Positions 19,745-28,624 of a stretch of DNA of 34,431 nt are shown here, piece by piece. Both the position numbers and the translations under genes were made by a program. The first letter of the stretch is position 1. Each line of letters opens with the position of its first letter. The DNA comes from Candidatus Culexarchaeum nevadense (GTDB lineage: Archaea; Thermoproteota; Methanomethylicia; Culexarchaeales; Culexarchaeaceae), in contig JANZKA010000001.1 of NCBI GenBank assembly GCA_025060975.1, forward strand, positions 172,283-206,713, in the 5' to 3' direction. The notes beneath the pieces were generated by a model. It was not told the DNA's origin. It worked only from the letters and a program-made list of their open reading frames with translations, and searched no databases.

Positions 19745-20058
19745 GAGTTGCATTAGTAGCCGACTTTGACACAGCCATAGGTTTTAAATTGGCTGGTTTA
19801 AAAGAAGTGTATGCGGTTACTGATGGAAGGCAAGCAGAGGAAGTTATAAACAAATTAACAAAAAATGCGGAAATAGGCATCATCATAATAACAGAAAGTC
19901 TAGCTAACCAAATAAGACAATACATTAAAGAAAAATTATATGAAAGATTGATTCCAATTATAGTTGAAATACCAGATAAAAAATGGGCTCCCACGGCAAT
20001 GGAATTTATTAAAGATATTGTTAAAAGAACTATAGGTATTGAATTATTAATAGGATGA
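19741..20058 (+). CDS. atpF: A-type ATP synthase subunit F
   Basis: A 105-residue Rossmann-like subunit of the central rotor stalk. It starts with the family pattern [19 protein letters not shown] and contains [26 protein letters not shown] and IVEIPDKK. The ATG overlaps the E stop by 4 bases, with AAGGTGA upstream. It is followed 13 bases later by subunit A. Confidence 0.94.
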   Translation: MRVALVADFDTAIGFKLAGLKEVYAVTDGRQAEEVINKLTKNAEIGIIIITESLANQIRQYIKEKLYERLIPIIVEIPDKKWAPTAMEFIKDIVKRTIGIELLIG

Positions 20059-20071
20059 GAGGTGTGATGCA

Positions 20072-21844
20072 ATGGATAAGGAGATTGCTGGTGTAATAAT
20101 GAGAATATCAGGTCCTGTCGTCTACGCTAAAGGGCTGGTGAATGCGAAAATTTATGAGGTAGTGAGAGTTGGTTATGAAGGGTTAATAGGAGAAATAATA
20201 TCATTAAGAGAAGATGTGGGGATAATTCAAGTATATGAGGAAACAACAGGCTTGAGACCTGGAGACCCCGTATATCTAACAGGGGGGCCGCTCTCGGTGG
20301 AATTAGGACCTGGAATTATTGGACAAATATATGATGGTATTCAAAGACCACTACCAGATATAAGGAGTAAAATCGGCGACTTCATACGTAGAGGAGTAGT
20401 AAGTCCTGCTCTACCAAGAAATAAAAAGTGGCATTTTGTACCATTGGTTAAAGTTGGGGAAAAGGTTTCTGGTGGAGATATTATAGGAAAAGTAGAAGAA
20501 ACTCCATTAATAGAGCACAGAATTATGGTTCCTCCAGGCCTTAAAGGGATTGTTACTGACGTTAGTAGGGAGGGAGACTATACCGTTGAGGATCCTGTAG
20601 TGACGCTTAATAGTGAAGGTAAAGAAATTAGTTTAAACATGATTCAAAGGTGGCCAGTAAGAGTGCCAAGACCATTTGTTGAAAAGTTATCACCTGATGA
20701 GCCTCTATTAACTGGTCAAAGAATCATTGATACGCTATTTCCAGTAGCAAAGGGAGGTACTGCAACTATACCTGGAGGATTTGGTACAGGGAAAACTGTG
20801 ACACAGCATCAACTTGCCAAATGGGCTCATGCAAATGTGGTAGTATACGTGGGCTGTGGAGAAAGAGGTAATGAAATGACCGAGGTATTGGAGACCTTTC
20901 CCAAATTAAAGGATCCTAGAACAAATAGGCCATTAATGGAAAGAACTATACTTATAGCTAATGTGAGTAACATGCCCGTAGCTGCAAGGGAAGCTAGCAT
21001 ATATACTGGTGTAACGATAGCGGAATACTTTAGAGATATGGGGTATGACGTAGCGTTAATGGCAGATTCAACTTCTAGATGGGCTGAAGCACTTAGGGAA
21101 ATTAGTGGAAGACTTGAAGAAATGCCCGGAGAAGAAGGCTTCCCCCCGTATTTAGGTAGACGTTTATCTGAATTCTATGAACGAGCTGGCAAAGTGATAA
21201 CTTTAGGTAAGGAAAGACGTATAGGATCAGTGACAATAATAGGTGCTGTATCTCCACCAGGCGGAGATTTCTCAGAACCAGTTGTACAGTCAACACTTAG
21301 ATTAGTTAAAGTTTTCTGGGCTCTTGACAAATCCTTGGCGGAAAGGAGACACTTCCCAGCCATAAACTGGTTAACGAGTTATTCTCTGTACGTAGACGTA
21401 TTGAAAGATTGGTATGTTAAGACTGTAGCGGAAGATTGGCCAGAGTTAATTAAGGAAGTAATGTCGATACTTCAAAAAGAAGATGAATTAAAGGAGATCG
21501 TGAAAATAGTAGGTCCGGACGCTCTACCGGAGAGTGATAGAGAAATACTTGAAGTAGCAAGAATGATAAGAGAGGACTTTCTCACGCAGCACGCATATCA
21601 CCCTGTAGATTCCTACTGCCCTATAGAAAAAAGTTATTTAATGCTAAAAGCCATTCTTCAATTTCATAAAGGAGCAAAAGCTAAATTAATTGAAGGAGTA
21701 CCATTAACTAAAATTATGGCCTTACCTATAAAAGATGAAATAGCAAGAATGAAAATAATTCCACCCTCGGAATTTAAAAACGTGTACGAACATATAATAA
21801 ATGAACTGAAAATTCAATTTTCATCTTTGAAAGGTGAGAGGTGA
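20072..21844 (+). CDS. atpA: A-type ATP synthase catalytic subunit A
   Basis: The catalytic nucleotide-binding subunit, 590 residues, the usual length. The P-loop is GGFGTGKT at about 233-240, preceded by the A-specific bulge domain (PPGLKGIV, about 150-190). The catalytic glutamate region [13 protein letters not shown] and the Walker [21 protein letters not shown] are intact. No intein is present. The ribosome site GAGGTG lies 7 bases or so before the ATG. The N-terminal beta-barrel starts [13 protein letters not shown]. Subunit B follows 6 bases later. Confidence 0.98.
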   Translation: MDKEIAGVIMRISGPVVYAKGLVNAKIYEVVRVGYEGLIGEIISLREDVGIIQVYEETTGLRPGDPVYLTGGPLSVELGPGIIGQIYDGIQRPLPDIRSKIGDFIRRGVVSPALPRNKKWHFVPLVKVGEKVSGGDIIGKVEETPLIEHRIMVPPGLKGIVTDVSREGDYTVEDPVVTLNSEGKEISLNMIQRWPVRVPRPFVEKLSPDEPLLTGQRIIDTLFPVAKGGTATIPGGFGTGKTVTQHQLAKWAHANVVVYVGCGERGNEMTEVLETFPKLKDPRTNRPLMERTILIANVSNMPVAAREASIYTGVTIAEYFRDMGYDVALMADSTSRWAEALREISGRLEEMPGEEGFPPYLGRRLSEFYERAGKVITLGKERRIGSVTIIGAVSPPGGDFSEPVVQSTLRLVKVFWALDKSLAERRHFPAINWLTSYSLYVDVLKDWYVKTVAEDWPELIKEVMSILQKEDELKEIVKIVGPDALPESDREILEVARMIREDFLTQHAYHPVDSYCPIEKSYLMLKAILQFHKGAKAKLIEGVPLTKIMALPIKDEIARMKIIPPSEFKNVYEHIINELKIQFSSLKGER

Positions 21845-21850
21845 AAGAAA

Positions 21851-23266
21851 TTGCAGGAAAAGATATCGACTGTAAAAAGAGGTATACGATATAGAACTGT
21901 GAGCCAGATAAGTGGACCATTATTAATAGTAAAAGGTGTAAAATCAGCGGCATATGGCGAAATTGTAAAAATAGAGGGACCTGATGGGGAAATAAGAACA
22001 GGGCAAGTGCTTGAAACGGGCTTTGGTTATGCAGTAATCCAAGTTTTTGAAGGAACGAGAGGTTTAGACACGAGAAATACGACAGTAACATTTACGGGAG
22101 AGACCATGAAATTTCCAGTTTCTATGGAATTGCTTGGAAGAATATTTAATGGTAGAGGGGAACCAATAGATAAGAAACCACCACCATTGGCTGTAGATGA
22201 ATTAGATGTAAATGGTGCACCGATAAATCCGTCTGCAAGGGAGTATCCCAAAGAATTTATACAGACAGGAATCTCGGCAATAGACGGTATGAATACATTA
22301 AGTAGAGGTCAAAAACTGCCGTTATTTACAGAGTCTGGTTTACCACACAACATATTAGCAGCTCAGATAGCTAGACAAGCTACGATACCTGGAAAAGAGG
22401 AGGAGTTTGTAATAGTTTTTGCAGCGATGGGCATAGGGATGGAAGACGCATTATTCTTTAGAGAAGAATTTGAAAGGACAGGAGCTTTAAGTAGATTAGT
22501 GATGTTTTTAAATTTAGCAGAAGATCCTGCAATAGAAAGGATAATAACACCAAGACTTGCACTTACTACTGCAGAATATCTTGCATTTCAACAAGATTTA
22601 CATGTTCTCGTAATAATGACAGATATGCTGAATTATGGTGAAGCATTGCGTGAAATAAGCGCTGCAAGAGAGGAGGTTCCAGGTAGAAGAGGATACCCAG
22701 GATACCTATACACGGATCTAGCAACAAATTATGAAAGATGCGGAAGAATAGTAGGAAAAAAGGGAAGTATAACATTGATGCCTATAGTCACAATGCCTGG
22801 TGGAGATGTAACTCATCCAGTGGTTGACTTAACAGGATACATAACTGAGGGCCAAATATATTTAGATCGTAATTTACATAGAAAAGGTATATACCCACCA
22901 ATAAACGTGCTACCCTCACTTTCAAGGTTAATGAAAGAAGCGACAAGATATACACGTGAAGACCATCAATCGCTAAGTGATCAATTATATTATTGTTATG
23001 CAGAAGGAGTTGAACTTAGAGGGTTAGTTGCGGTTGTTGGAGAAGAAGCTTTAACGGAAAGAGATAGAAAATACTTAGAGTTTGCAGATGCCTTTGAAAG
23101 GAATTTTATAGCACAAGGAGTGTATGAGAATAGAAGCCTAGAAACTACTTTAACCATAGGATGGAATTTACTTTCAACGTATATTCCCGAAAGTGATTGG
23201 AAACGAATAGATCCCAAAATAATAGAGAAATATTGTCCCAAATACAGAAAATTTGAACTAGAATAA
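21851..23266 (+). CDS. atpB: A-type ATP synthase regulatory subunit B
   Basis: The non-catalytic partner of subunit A in the hexameric head, 471 residues. It has the beta-barrel start [16 protein letters not shown], the degenerate P-loop region [16 protein letters not shown] with no GKT, and the conserved [22 protein letters not shown]. The TTG start at 21851 is preceded by GAGGTGA 6 bases upstream. Subunits C, D, I and K do not follow; a T-rich inverted repeat downstream may end the operon. Confidence 0.98.
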   Translation: MQEKISTVKRGIRYRTVSQISGPLLIVKGVKSAAYGEIVKIEGPDGEIRTGQVLETGFGYAVIQVFEGTRGLDTRNTTVTFTGETMKFPVSMELLGRIFNGRGEPIDKKPPPLAVDELDVNGAPINPSAREYPKEFIQTGISAIDGMNTLSRGQKLPLFTESGLPHNILAAQIARQATIPGKEEEFVIVFAAMGIGMEDALFFREEFERTGALSRLVMFLNLAEDPAIERIITPRLALTTAEYLAFQQDLHVLVIMTDMLNYGEALREISAAREEVPGRRGYPGYLYTDLATNYERCGRIVGKKGSITLMPIVTMPGGDVTHPVVDLTGYITEGQIYLDRNLHRKGIYPPINVLPSLSRLMKEATRYTREDHQSLSDQLYYCYAEGVELRGLVAVVGEEALTERDRKYLEFADAFERNFIAQGVYENRSLETTLTIGWNLLSTYIPESDWKRIDPKIIEKYCPKYRKFELE

Positions 23267-23381
23267 CCTTATAATTTTCACTTTTATTTCAGAGTGTTTG
23301 GCTAATGTCTACAGTCTCTTATAAATTCTCCATATTGTTGCCTTTAAGTTTCTTCAGATCAAGTAAAATTAATCACATTTT

Positions 23382-23425
23382 TCAAAAATTGAAACAATAG
23401 TCTCTTTTTTTATCTCAATTTTTGA
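23382..23425 (+). terminator. Candidate terminator after atpB
   Basis: A perfect 11 bp inverted repeat, TCAAAAATTGA at 23382-23392 and TCAATTTTTGA at 23415-23425, separated by 22 bases that include a run of seven T. It lies about 115 bases after the atpB stop. Archaeal termination relies mainly on T-runs, so the T-tracts here may matter more than the stem. Confidence 0.35.
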
Positions 23426-23513
23426 TTCTTTTTGAATACATTGTTATATGGTAAATTGCGGTTTCAGAACTCAATATATTTGAGATGAAATTGGACAATC
23501 GTATCTGAACTAT

Positions 23514-23674
23514 TGGTGGGGCCGGTGGGATTTGAACCCACGACCAACGGGTTTCCCCGCTCCAGAGTTTCATCATCCCTTATAGGTCTTTGTTGCACCC
23601 TATCTCTGGAGCCCGCCGCTCTACCTTACTGAGCTACGGCTTACCGCCTTAAAGTCCCGGCCCTTCACGGCCCC
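23514..23674 (-). tRNA. tRNA-Trp (CCA) with two introns
   Basis: Removing two segments gives a complete tRNA: acceptor GGGGCCG/CGGCCCC, D stem GCTC/GAGC, anticodon stem GCGGG/CCCGT with loop CTCCAGA (anticodon CCA), T stem GTGGG/CCCAC with loop TTCAAAT, discriminator A, encoded CCA. Intron 2 (23553-23605, 53 bases) is at the canonical 37/38 site: loop CTCC pairs with intron GGGG, and the bulges are AGA and AAA, as in a bulge-helix-bulge. Intron 1 (about 23637-23667, 31 bases) falls near position 7/8, at the end of the acceptor strand. GCCG is repeated at both ends, so the cut could slide by up to four bases. Confidence 0.87.
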
Positions 23675-23929
23675 GTTTCCTAATAAATAAGTGAAAATAA
23701 ATCCTAAATATTTTTTCTTCCATGCTTTACATGAATTTAAATACTATTTTAAATATTGTGATGAAGGGATAATATTCCTTTTAAAGGTAGAAAGGAAACT
23801 AAAGTAAAAATAACTTATCAGCTTCCTATAACATTATTTTTAAAGGAAAATAAATGTCATAACAGAAAGTGATGCTTAATGTTTATGTAAAATATTTTAA
23901 GTGACACATTCTCATAAATATTGAAGTTT

Positions 23930-24397
23930 ATGCAAAGTGAAAAGACCGTTGCTGTGGGTGGAACTTTTGATAATTTTCACTTAGGCCATGTACAATTACT
24001 TTTAAAATGTTTCGAAATAAATAAAGCTGTTTTAATTGGAGTTACTAGCGATATTCTAGCTAAAAGTAAAAATCATTTTATAGAATCATGTAACAGGAGA
24101 AAAAAGAATTTGCTTTCATTTTTATTTTTTCACAAATTATATGATTATACAAAAATAATTATACTTGATGATCCTTATGGTCCAACAATATTTGATGAAG
24201 ATATATTTGCTATTGTGGTTAGTGAAGAGACCTTTATACGCGCTCTAGAAATTAATAATATTAGAAGCGGAAAGCATCTAAGCCCATTACAAATTTTTGT
24301 AATTCCTTTGATTAAGGACGTCGATCTAAGACCTATATCCTCAACTAAAATTAGAAGAGATGAGAAATTTTGTGAAAAATTTTTCATCAATGTTTAA
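23930..24397 (+). CDS. Phosphopantetheine adenylyltransferase (archaeal CoaD type)
   Basis: Transfers AMP to 4'-phosphopantetheine to make dephospho-CoA, the penultimate step of CoA synthesis. A 155-residue nucleotidyltransferase with the class motif VAVGGTFDNFHLGHVQLL (the HxGH signature is HLGH) and the C-terminal PISSTKIRRDE, equivalent to the ISSTxIR motif. The layout resembles the archaeal COG1019 enzymes. The ATG at 23930 is chosen; a TTG at 23921 in frame is an alternative, since AATATTTTAA at 23891-23900 is about 25 bases from it. It stands alone between tRNA-Trp and the candidate guide RNA. Confidence 0.9.
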   Translation: MQSEKTVAVGGTFDNFHLGHVQLLLKCFEINKAVLIGVTSDILAKSKNHFIESCNRRKKNLLSFLFFHKLYDYTKIIILDDPYGPTIFDEDIFAIVVSEETFIRALEINNIRSGKHLSPLQIFVIPLIKDVDLRPISSTKIRRDEKFCEKFFINV

Positions 24398-24457
24398 ATA
24401 ATCTTAAAATTACTAAAATTAAAAATTAAGTTATTATATAATTATAAAATAACATTC

Positions 24458-24642
24458 AGGTGAAGTGAGTGTACCCCGTAGGCGATCACCGGTGTTCATT
24501 GTGAGAAATTACTTCTCACTCCTCCGGCTCTCTCACCTACGGGTCTTGGAGTCACTTCACCTGGGGGTGTATCGCATCTGGGTAACCCTGAACGTCATCG
24601 AGGGGTTATTCTCCTTCAGGTCCGTCTGATGCGAATTCCCCC
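24458..24642 (-). ncRNA. Candidate double H/ACA-like guide RNA
   Basis: Read on the minus strand, two abutting domains form. Domain 1 (24563-24642): outer GGGGG/CCCCC, stem TCGCATC/GATGCGA, an open pocket (AGACGGA and GTTACCCA), upper stem CCTGAA/TTCAGG. Domain 2 (24458-24562): outer AGGTGAAGTGA/TCACTTCACCT, stem CCCGTAGG/CCTACGGG, a pocket (TGAGAGAG and TGATCG), upper CCGG/CCGG. In both, an ACA trinucleotide follows the lower stem 16 bases after the start of the 3' pocket strand (24568-24570 and 24470-24472), the H/ACA spacing. Domain 2 also has a textbook kink-turn: helix GTGAGAA/TTCTCAC, 3-base bulge AAT, tandem GA/GA. The outer helices enclosing each ACA are unusual. A TATA-like element is at 24666-24677. 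Confidence 0.55.
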
Positions 24643-24704
24643 ATTAGTATTTTGTTACAATTCCCAAAATAAATTTTACTTGAATTTTAAACAATAGTTA
24701 CATT

Positions 24705-25757
24705 ATGGATGCTTTTATGAATTATGTACGAAATGACTTGATTTTCAACAAAAAAATAGTAAAAATCACGCAAGACATTGAGATACCATTAATTGGATGT
24801 ATAGCATTTGGAATTATAGATAGGGGCACAAATGTTATTCAAATACGTCCCTCCTCCCTTTGTCCACTATCTTGCATTTTTTGTTCTACTGATGCTGGAC
24901 CAAACTCGAGGAAGAGGCGATGCGAATTTTTAGTTGAATTAGACTATTTACTTTCTTATGTAAAGCAAATCGTTGCGTATAAAGGGATTAAGAATGTTGA
25001 GGCCCATATAGATACAGTGGGTGATCCTTTAACTTATCCTCACATAGTAGATCTAGTGCAAAAGCTTAGAGGCATAAACGGCATAAATGTTATTTCAATG
25101 CAAACACACGGAGTTCTTTTAAACGAAAAATTGATAGACGAGTTAGCAGATGCAGGTCTTTCAAGAATAAATTTATCGATTGATGCATTAGATCCTGTTC
25201 TCGCTAAGAAATTATCCGGCACTGGAAGTTACGACGTAACACGTATACTTTCACTTGCAGAATATATTACCAATAGTTCTAAAATAGACTTGTTAATTGC
25301 ACCTGTATGGGTATCGCCTCTCAATGACTTAGAAATTCCCAAAATTATTGAATATGCTAAAGCTATCGGTGCTGGTAAAAAATGGCCCCCCTTGGGCATA
25401 CAGAAATATGAAGTTCATAAATATGGTAGAAAACCAAAAAGGGTTAATAACATTTCTTGGAATAAATTTTATGAGCAACTGAGCTATTGGGAAAAGCTCT
25501 TTTATATAAAACTTAAGTTATCTCCCACCGATTTTGGAATATTTAAAGTCAAAAAAGTACCTGTTCCATTTAAAAAATACGAAAAGGTTAAGGCTAAAAT
25601 TGTCGAAGATGGTCTTTTCAAAGGTCAGAAAATCGCTGTGGCTAGAGGTAGGGCGATTACCATAATAAATTCCAACAACATCCCCGTTGACTCTCACATC
25701 TTTGTCAGAATACTGCGTATAAAAGACAATATAATAATTGCTGAACCAATAGTATAA
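24705..25757 (+). CDS. Radical SAM protein with C-terminal TRAM-like domain
   Basis: A 350-residue radical SAM protein. The iron-sulfur cluster motif CPLSCIFC (CxxxCxxC) is at about residues 53-60, followed by the usual (beta/alpha) elements: HIDTVGDPLTYPHIVDLV for the GxxP-like motif and INLSIDALDP further along. The last 60 residues (VKAKIVEDGLFKGQKIAVAR...) look like a TRAM domain, an RNA-binding module of tRNA- and rRNA-modifying enzymes. The layout resembles the uncharacterised archaeal COG2100 group. An RNA-modifying role is inference from the TRAM. It is transcribed divergently from the candidate guide RNA. Confidence 0.82.
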   Translation: MDAFMNYVRNDLIFNKKIVKITQDIEIPLIGCIAFGIIDRGTNVIQIRPSSLCPLSCIFCSTDAGPNSRKRRCEFLVELDYLLSYVKQIVAYKGIKNVEAHIDTVGDPLTYPHIVDLVQKLRGINGINVISMQTHGVLLNEKLIDELADAGLSRINLSIDALDPVLAKKLSGTGSYDVTRILSLAEYITNSSKIDLLIAPVWVSPLNDLEIPKIIEYAKAIGAGKKWPPLGIQKYEVHKYGRKPKRVNNISWNKFYEQLSYWEKLFYIKLKLSPTDFGIFKVKKVPVPFKKYEKVKAKIVEDGLFKGQKIAVARGRAITIINSNNIPVDSHIFVRILRIKDNIIIAEPIV

Positions 25758-25868
25758 TGTTTTTTCCTTCTCGATAATTCTTATAAGTCCAAATTTACAA
25801 ATTGAGTTAACTATTTATATTTGGCGTGTATCACTATTAAACAAAGCAAATATTATGATGTGATGAAT

Positions 25869-26372
25869 ATGCCATTAAGACCTGGAAGATGCTATAGACA
25901 TTTCAGCAGCCCCCCATATACTCGAAAGGAATATATAATGGGAGTTCCTCCTCCAAAAATAAGCGTTTTTGAAATGGGTAATAAAAAAGGACAATTTAAT
26001 ATCATTTTAAAACTAGTGACAAAAGAAAGAGGGCAAATAAGACATAATGCACTAGAAGCAGCACGAGTATCATCAAATAAATTCATGGAAGAGCATGCTG
26101 GTAAAAACTACCATTTGAAAGTAGTCGTATATCCCCATCATATACTGCGGGAAAATAAGATGATGGCATTTGCAGGTGCAGATCGTTTACAAGATGGTAT
26201 GCGTCTCTCTTTTGGAAAACCAATAGGTACTGCTGCAAGGGTAAAGGAAGGTCAGGCTATCATTATAATCAAAACAACCGAGGAATATTTAGAAGCTGCT
26301 AAAAAGGCTTTAAAAATCGCGGCATCGAAAATACCACTTCCAACACAAATATTAGAAGAAAGAATTACGTAA
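25869..26372 (+). CDS. Ribosomal protein L10e (uL16)
   Basis: A large-subunit protein near the peptidyl transferase centre. The start motif [20 protein letters not shown] is diagnostic, followed by [34 protein letters not shown] and [16 protein letters not shown] start it at ATG 25869 (167 residues), matching the usual MPLRP N-terminus; ATG 25863 and a TTG at 25821 are in frame upstream but would add a non-conserved extension. It is not in a ribosomal protein operon here: neighbours are the radical SAM gene and tRNA-Cys. Confidence 0.96.
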   Translation: MPLRPGRCYRHFSSPPYTRKEYIMGVPPPKISVFEMGNKKGQFNIILKLVTKERGQIRHNALEAARVSSNKFMEEHAGKNYHLKVVVYPHHILRENKMMAFAGADRLQDGMRLSFGKPIGTAARVKEGQAIIIIKTTEEYLEAAKKALKIAASKIPLPTQILEERIT

Positions 26373-26476
26373 ATCAAATTCCCAAAACTAGTATTTATGC
26401 ATAAAATGGTTCTTGCTGAAAAATTTAATAATTCTCATTACTTAACAAATAGTTAAAGTCAAATAAATTTATCAAT

Positions 26477-26548
26477 GCCGGGGTGGCCGAGTGGCGAGGC
26501 AGCGGACTGCAGATCCGCCTCACGGGGGTTCAAATCCCTCCCCCGGCT
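26477..26548 (+). tRNA. tRNA-Cys (GCA)
   Basis: Acceptor GCCGGGG/CCCCGGC, D stem GCC/GGC, anticodon stem GCGGA/TCCGC with loop CTGCAGA (anticodon GCA), T stem GGGGG/CCCTC with one G-U pair, loop TTCAAAT, and discriminator T, the cysteine identity base. There is no intron and no encoded CCA. Confidence 0.95.
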
Positions 26549-26636
26549 TCATTAGAATTCTTATACTAATTTTTCACATTAGTCTATTGATCTTATCGTA
26601 GAAATACAATCTCCCTTAAATTAAAAATTAAATTAA

Positions 26637-26737
26637 TGCCGGGGGCGGGACTTGAACCCGCGGTAACCGGATATCCCATCCAGCCCTATATGCATGATTA
26701 TGAGTCCGGCGCCCTAACCAGGCTAGGCGACCCCGGC
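26637..26737 (-). tRNA. tRNA-Met (CAT) with 26-base intron
   Basis: Acceptor GCCGGGG/CCCCGGC, D stem GCCT/GGGC, anticodon stem CCGGA/TCCGG, discriminator A. The intron at 26673-26698 is at the canonical 37/38 site: CTCA pairs with TGGG, the bulges are TAA and ATA, and the cut falls after the second base of each. The mature loop is CTCATAA with anticodon CAT. Elongator Met is most likely. A CAT anticodon could also be tRNA-Ile2, which has a modified C34 and reads AUA. The acceptor is not the A1-containing pattern of initiator tRNA. Confidence 0.9.
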
Positions 26738-26850
26738 CTAAAATTATTTTGGCAATTTAAATTTAATAAGTTTAACTTTCTTTGGGAGCTATGTTAGGAC
26801 ATTAAAGATACGGATAAATTTTATTAACTAGTTAATTATAATAACATCTT

Positions 26851-26976
26851 GGCGCTGTCGGCCATAGGCGATGGGGAAACACCCGTTCCCTTTCCGAACA
26901 CGGAAGTTAAGCCCATCGCCGCGCTACCGAGTACTGGTGCCGAGAGGCATCGGGAAAGGGGCGTGCTGACAGCGCC
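26851..26976 (+). rRNA. 5S rRNA
   Basis: Helix I pairs GGCGCTGTC (26851-26859) with GACAGCGCC (26968-26976). The conserved loop B/C region CCCGTTCCC, TCCGAACACGGAAG and TTAAGCCCATCGCC is intact. It is about 126 bases long, with no 16S or 23S gene beside it, so it is a free-standing 5S gene as in many archaea. A TATA-like TTAATTATAATAA at about 26832-26844 lies just upstream. Confidence 0.97.
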
Positions 26977-27067
26977 CATTCTTACTGTGAACTTTAATGG
27001 AATAAATACATTTTTATTTTTGAACTGGTTCATTAACTAATAGACCTAATCTGATGAGGGATAATTA

Positions 27068-28210
27068 ATGTCACATAAAACCCTCATGAATCTTGTTTTT
27101 ACAAATGTTCACAACATATTTAATGATTCAACAAGCTTATACCTACTTCAGCTAACATTTTTCTTAATATATGCGTTTATCCTAGCATTTTTTAATCAAA
27201 GGTTACAAACATACCTTTGGTTAAGAGAAGCTGAATCTTCGCTAAAGAGATTACAAATACTCGCCTCTAAATCTAAAGAAATTGTAATTAAAAAGATAAA
27301 CGAGGTAGGTAAACCAAATTTCGACCCCTCTCCATCAATAGAAAGTTTTCTAGATTTTTTCGTTATAGAACCAACATCATTGGATCCATACGGTATTGTA
27401 AACAAATTTAGACACATATTAGATGTTCGAAGTGAAAGATTCGAATCTTTCATAAAGCAAATAGCTCCTAATGTACCACAAAACTATATACCAAATCTTG
27501 AAGGTCTCATGGAAACAGCAATCGGTTTAAACGAGCTATACAGATTGGTTCGACATTACTTTATATTGGGTAAGAAAACAAAAAATATGTTATTTATTAT
27601 GCAACTTCAAATGAATTTGCCACTAATAATGCGCTACGCAGAAGCTTATTTCAGCGCAACTCATGCTTTTTCTAGCGGGAAACCCATAGGTGATGGTGTT
27701 GGTGCACTCGTGGCATCAAAATTAATGCGTGGTAAACAGGTAAAGCGAATAACCAACAAAACTATATTTTCAGAATTTGAATATAAAGATCGTAAATTAA
27801 TAGTGATTAAAGCCGAAGGACCTGGTGCGGAAATTGGTGAAATAGATGATGCTATAGAGCGAATAATAAACATGTATGGAGGAAGGGTTTCGCGTATAAT
27901 AATGATAGATGCAGCCTTGAAACTTGAAGGGGAAAAAACGGGACAAATAGCTGAAGGTGTAGGAGTAGCCATCGGAGGTACTGGTGTCGAGAAATTCAAG
28001 ATAGAAGAGATAGCAACAAAATATAAAATTCCTCTTGATGCATTAATTATAAAGATGTCTTTAGAGGAAGCCATAACAACCATGAAGAAGGATGTAATTG
28101 AAGCTGCTGATGATGCTGTGAAAAGAGTCTTGAATATTATCGATACTAGAACTTCTCAAGGTGATATTGTGGTAATAGTTGGTGTAGGGAATACTATGGG
28201 AATACTTTAA
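27068..28210 (+). CDS. DUF1512-like membrane-anchored archaeal protein
   Basis: A 380-residue protein with one N-terminal membrane helix (about 24-42, YLLQLTFFLIYAFILAFF), a helical middle, and a conserved soluble C-terminal domain with IVIKAEGPGAEIGEIDDAIE and GVGVAIGGTGVEKFKIEEIA. Length and layout resemble the archaeal DUF1512 family, which has no established function. The ATG has GAGGGAT upstream. The small zinc-ribbon membrane protein starts 10 bases after the stop, so the two are likely one transcription unit. The glycine-rich IGGTGVEKFK segment might bind a nucleotide or phosphate, which is a guess. Confidence 0.75.
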   Translation: MSHKTLMNLVFTNVHNIFNDSTSLYLLQLTFFLIYAFILAFFNQRLQTYLWLREAESSLKRLQILASKSKEIVIKKINEVGKPNFDPSPSIESFLDFFVIEPTSLDPYGIVNKFRHILDVRSERFESFIKQIAPNVPQNYIPNLEGLMETAIGLNELYRLVRHYFILGKKTKNMLFIMQLQMNLPLIMRYAEAYFSATHAFSSGKPIGDGVGALVASKLMRGKQVKRITNKTIFSEFEYKDRKLIVIKAEGPGAEIGEIDDAIERIINMYGGRVSRIIMIDAALKLEGEKTGQIAEGVGVAIGGTGVEKFKIEEIATKYKIPLDALIIKMSLEEAITTMKKDVIEAADDAVKRVLNIIDTRTSQGDIVVIVGVGNTMGIL

Positions 28211-28220
28211 GGTGAGTTGT

Positions 28221-28616
28221 ATGGTTAAATTGTCGAAAAATAATGTTCTACTTCTTTTATCCATACTTTTTTCCATACTTTCAATAATCTTCCTATTTAT
28301 GGCTGTTATTAATGTTCAGAGCACATATGACCTTGTGAATCTATATTCTATAGACTTTCTGGCGGCAGGTGTGTTGTGCATGATTCTTTCGATGTTCTTC
28401 TCGTATAGACATAGACGTTTACTTAGCCTAAAAATCCTTAAACAATCACAAACAGTAACGAGAATAAGATGTGACAACGATAATTGTAACTATAAGGAAG
28501 AACGTTTCTTTCAAGAAGGTGATTATATATTTAGAGAAGTAGGTAAATGTCCGAAATGCAATGGGAATCTGTACATAGATGCTATATACGATCTCGAACT
28601 TAAAGCCAAAAAATAA
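28221..28616 (+). CDS. Two-helix membrane protein with C-terminal zinc ribbon
   Basis: A 131-residue protein. Two hydrophobic segments, at about 8-30 and 42-60, are followed by a cytoplasmic zinc-ribbon-like pattern: C, then C four or so residues later (RCDNDNCNY), then CPKC about 27 residues on. The ATG at 28221 is preferred over an upstream in-frame GTG at 28212, because GGTGA (28211-28215) is 5 bases before it. It is closely linked to the DUF1512 gene. I do not recognise a named family; a role with its neighbour is only inferred from proximity. Confidence 0.7.
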   Translation: MVKLSKNNVLLLLSILFSILSIIFLFMAVINVQSTYDLVNLYSIDFLAAGVLCMILSMFFSYRHRRLLSLKILKQSQTVTRIRCDNDNCNYKEERFFQEGDYIFREVGKCPKCNGNLYIDAIYDLELKAKK

Positions 28617-28624
28617 GTTGAAAA

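Noticed and set aside
23553-23605. C/D-box guide inside the tRNA-Trp intron, as known in some archaea
   Set aside because: An ATGATGA that could be box C is followed by sequence complementary to the anticodon loop, but no CTGA box D or D' lies at the required distance.
24458-24642. Plus-strand riboswitch or leader for the radical SAM gene, or an SRP or RNase P RNA
   Set aside because: The kink-turn and both ACA boxes appear only on the minus strand. The length and conserved elements of SRP and RNase P RNA are absent, and no known riboswitch core was recognised.
26836-27040. Open frames of about 65 codons on both strands over 26836-27040
   Set aside because: They lie over the 5S rRNA, whose conserved loops and closing helix are clear; the frames are by-products of its base composition.
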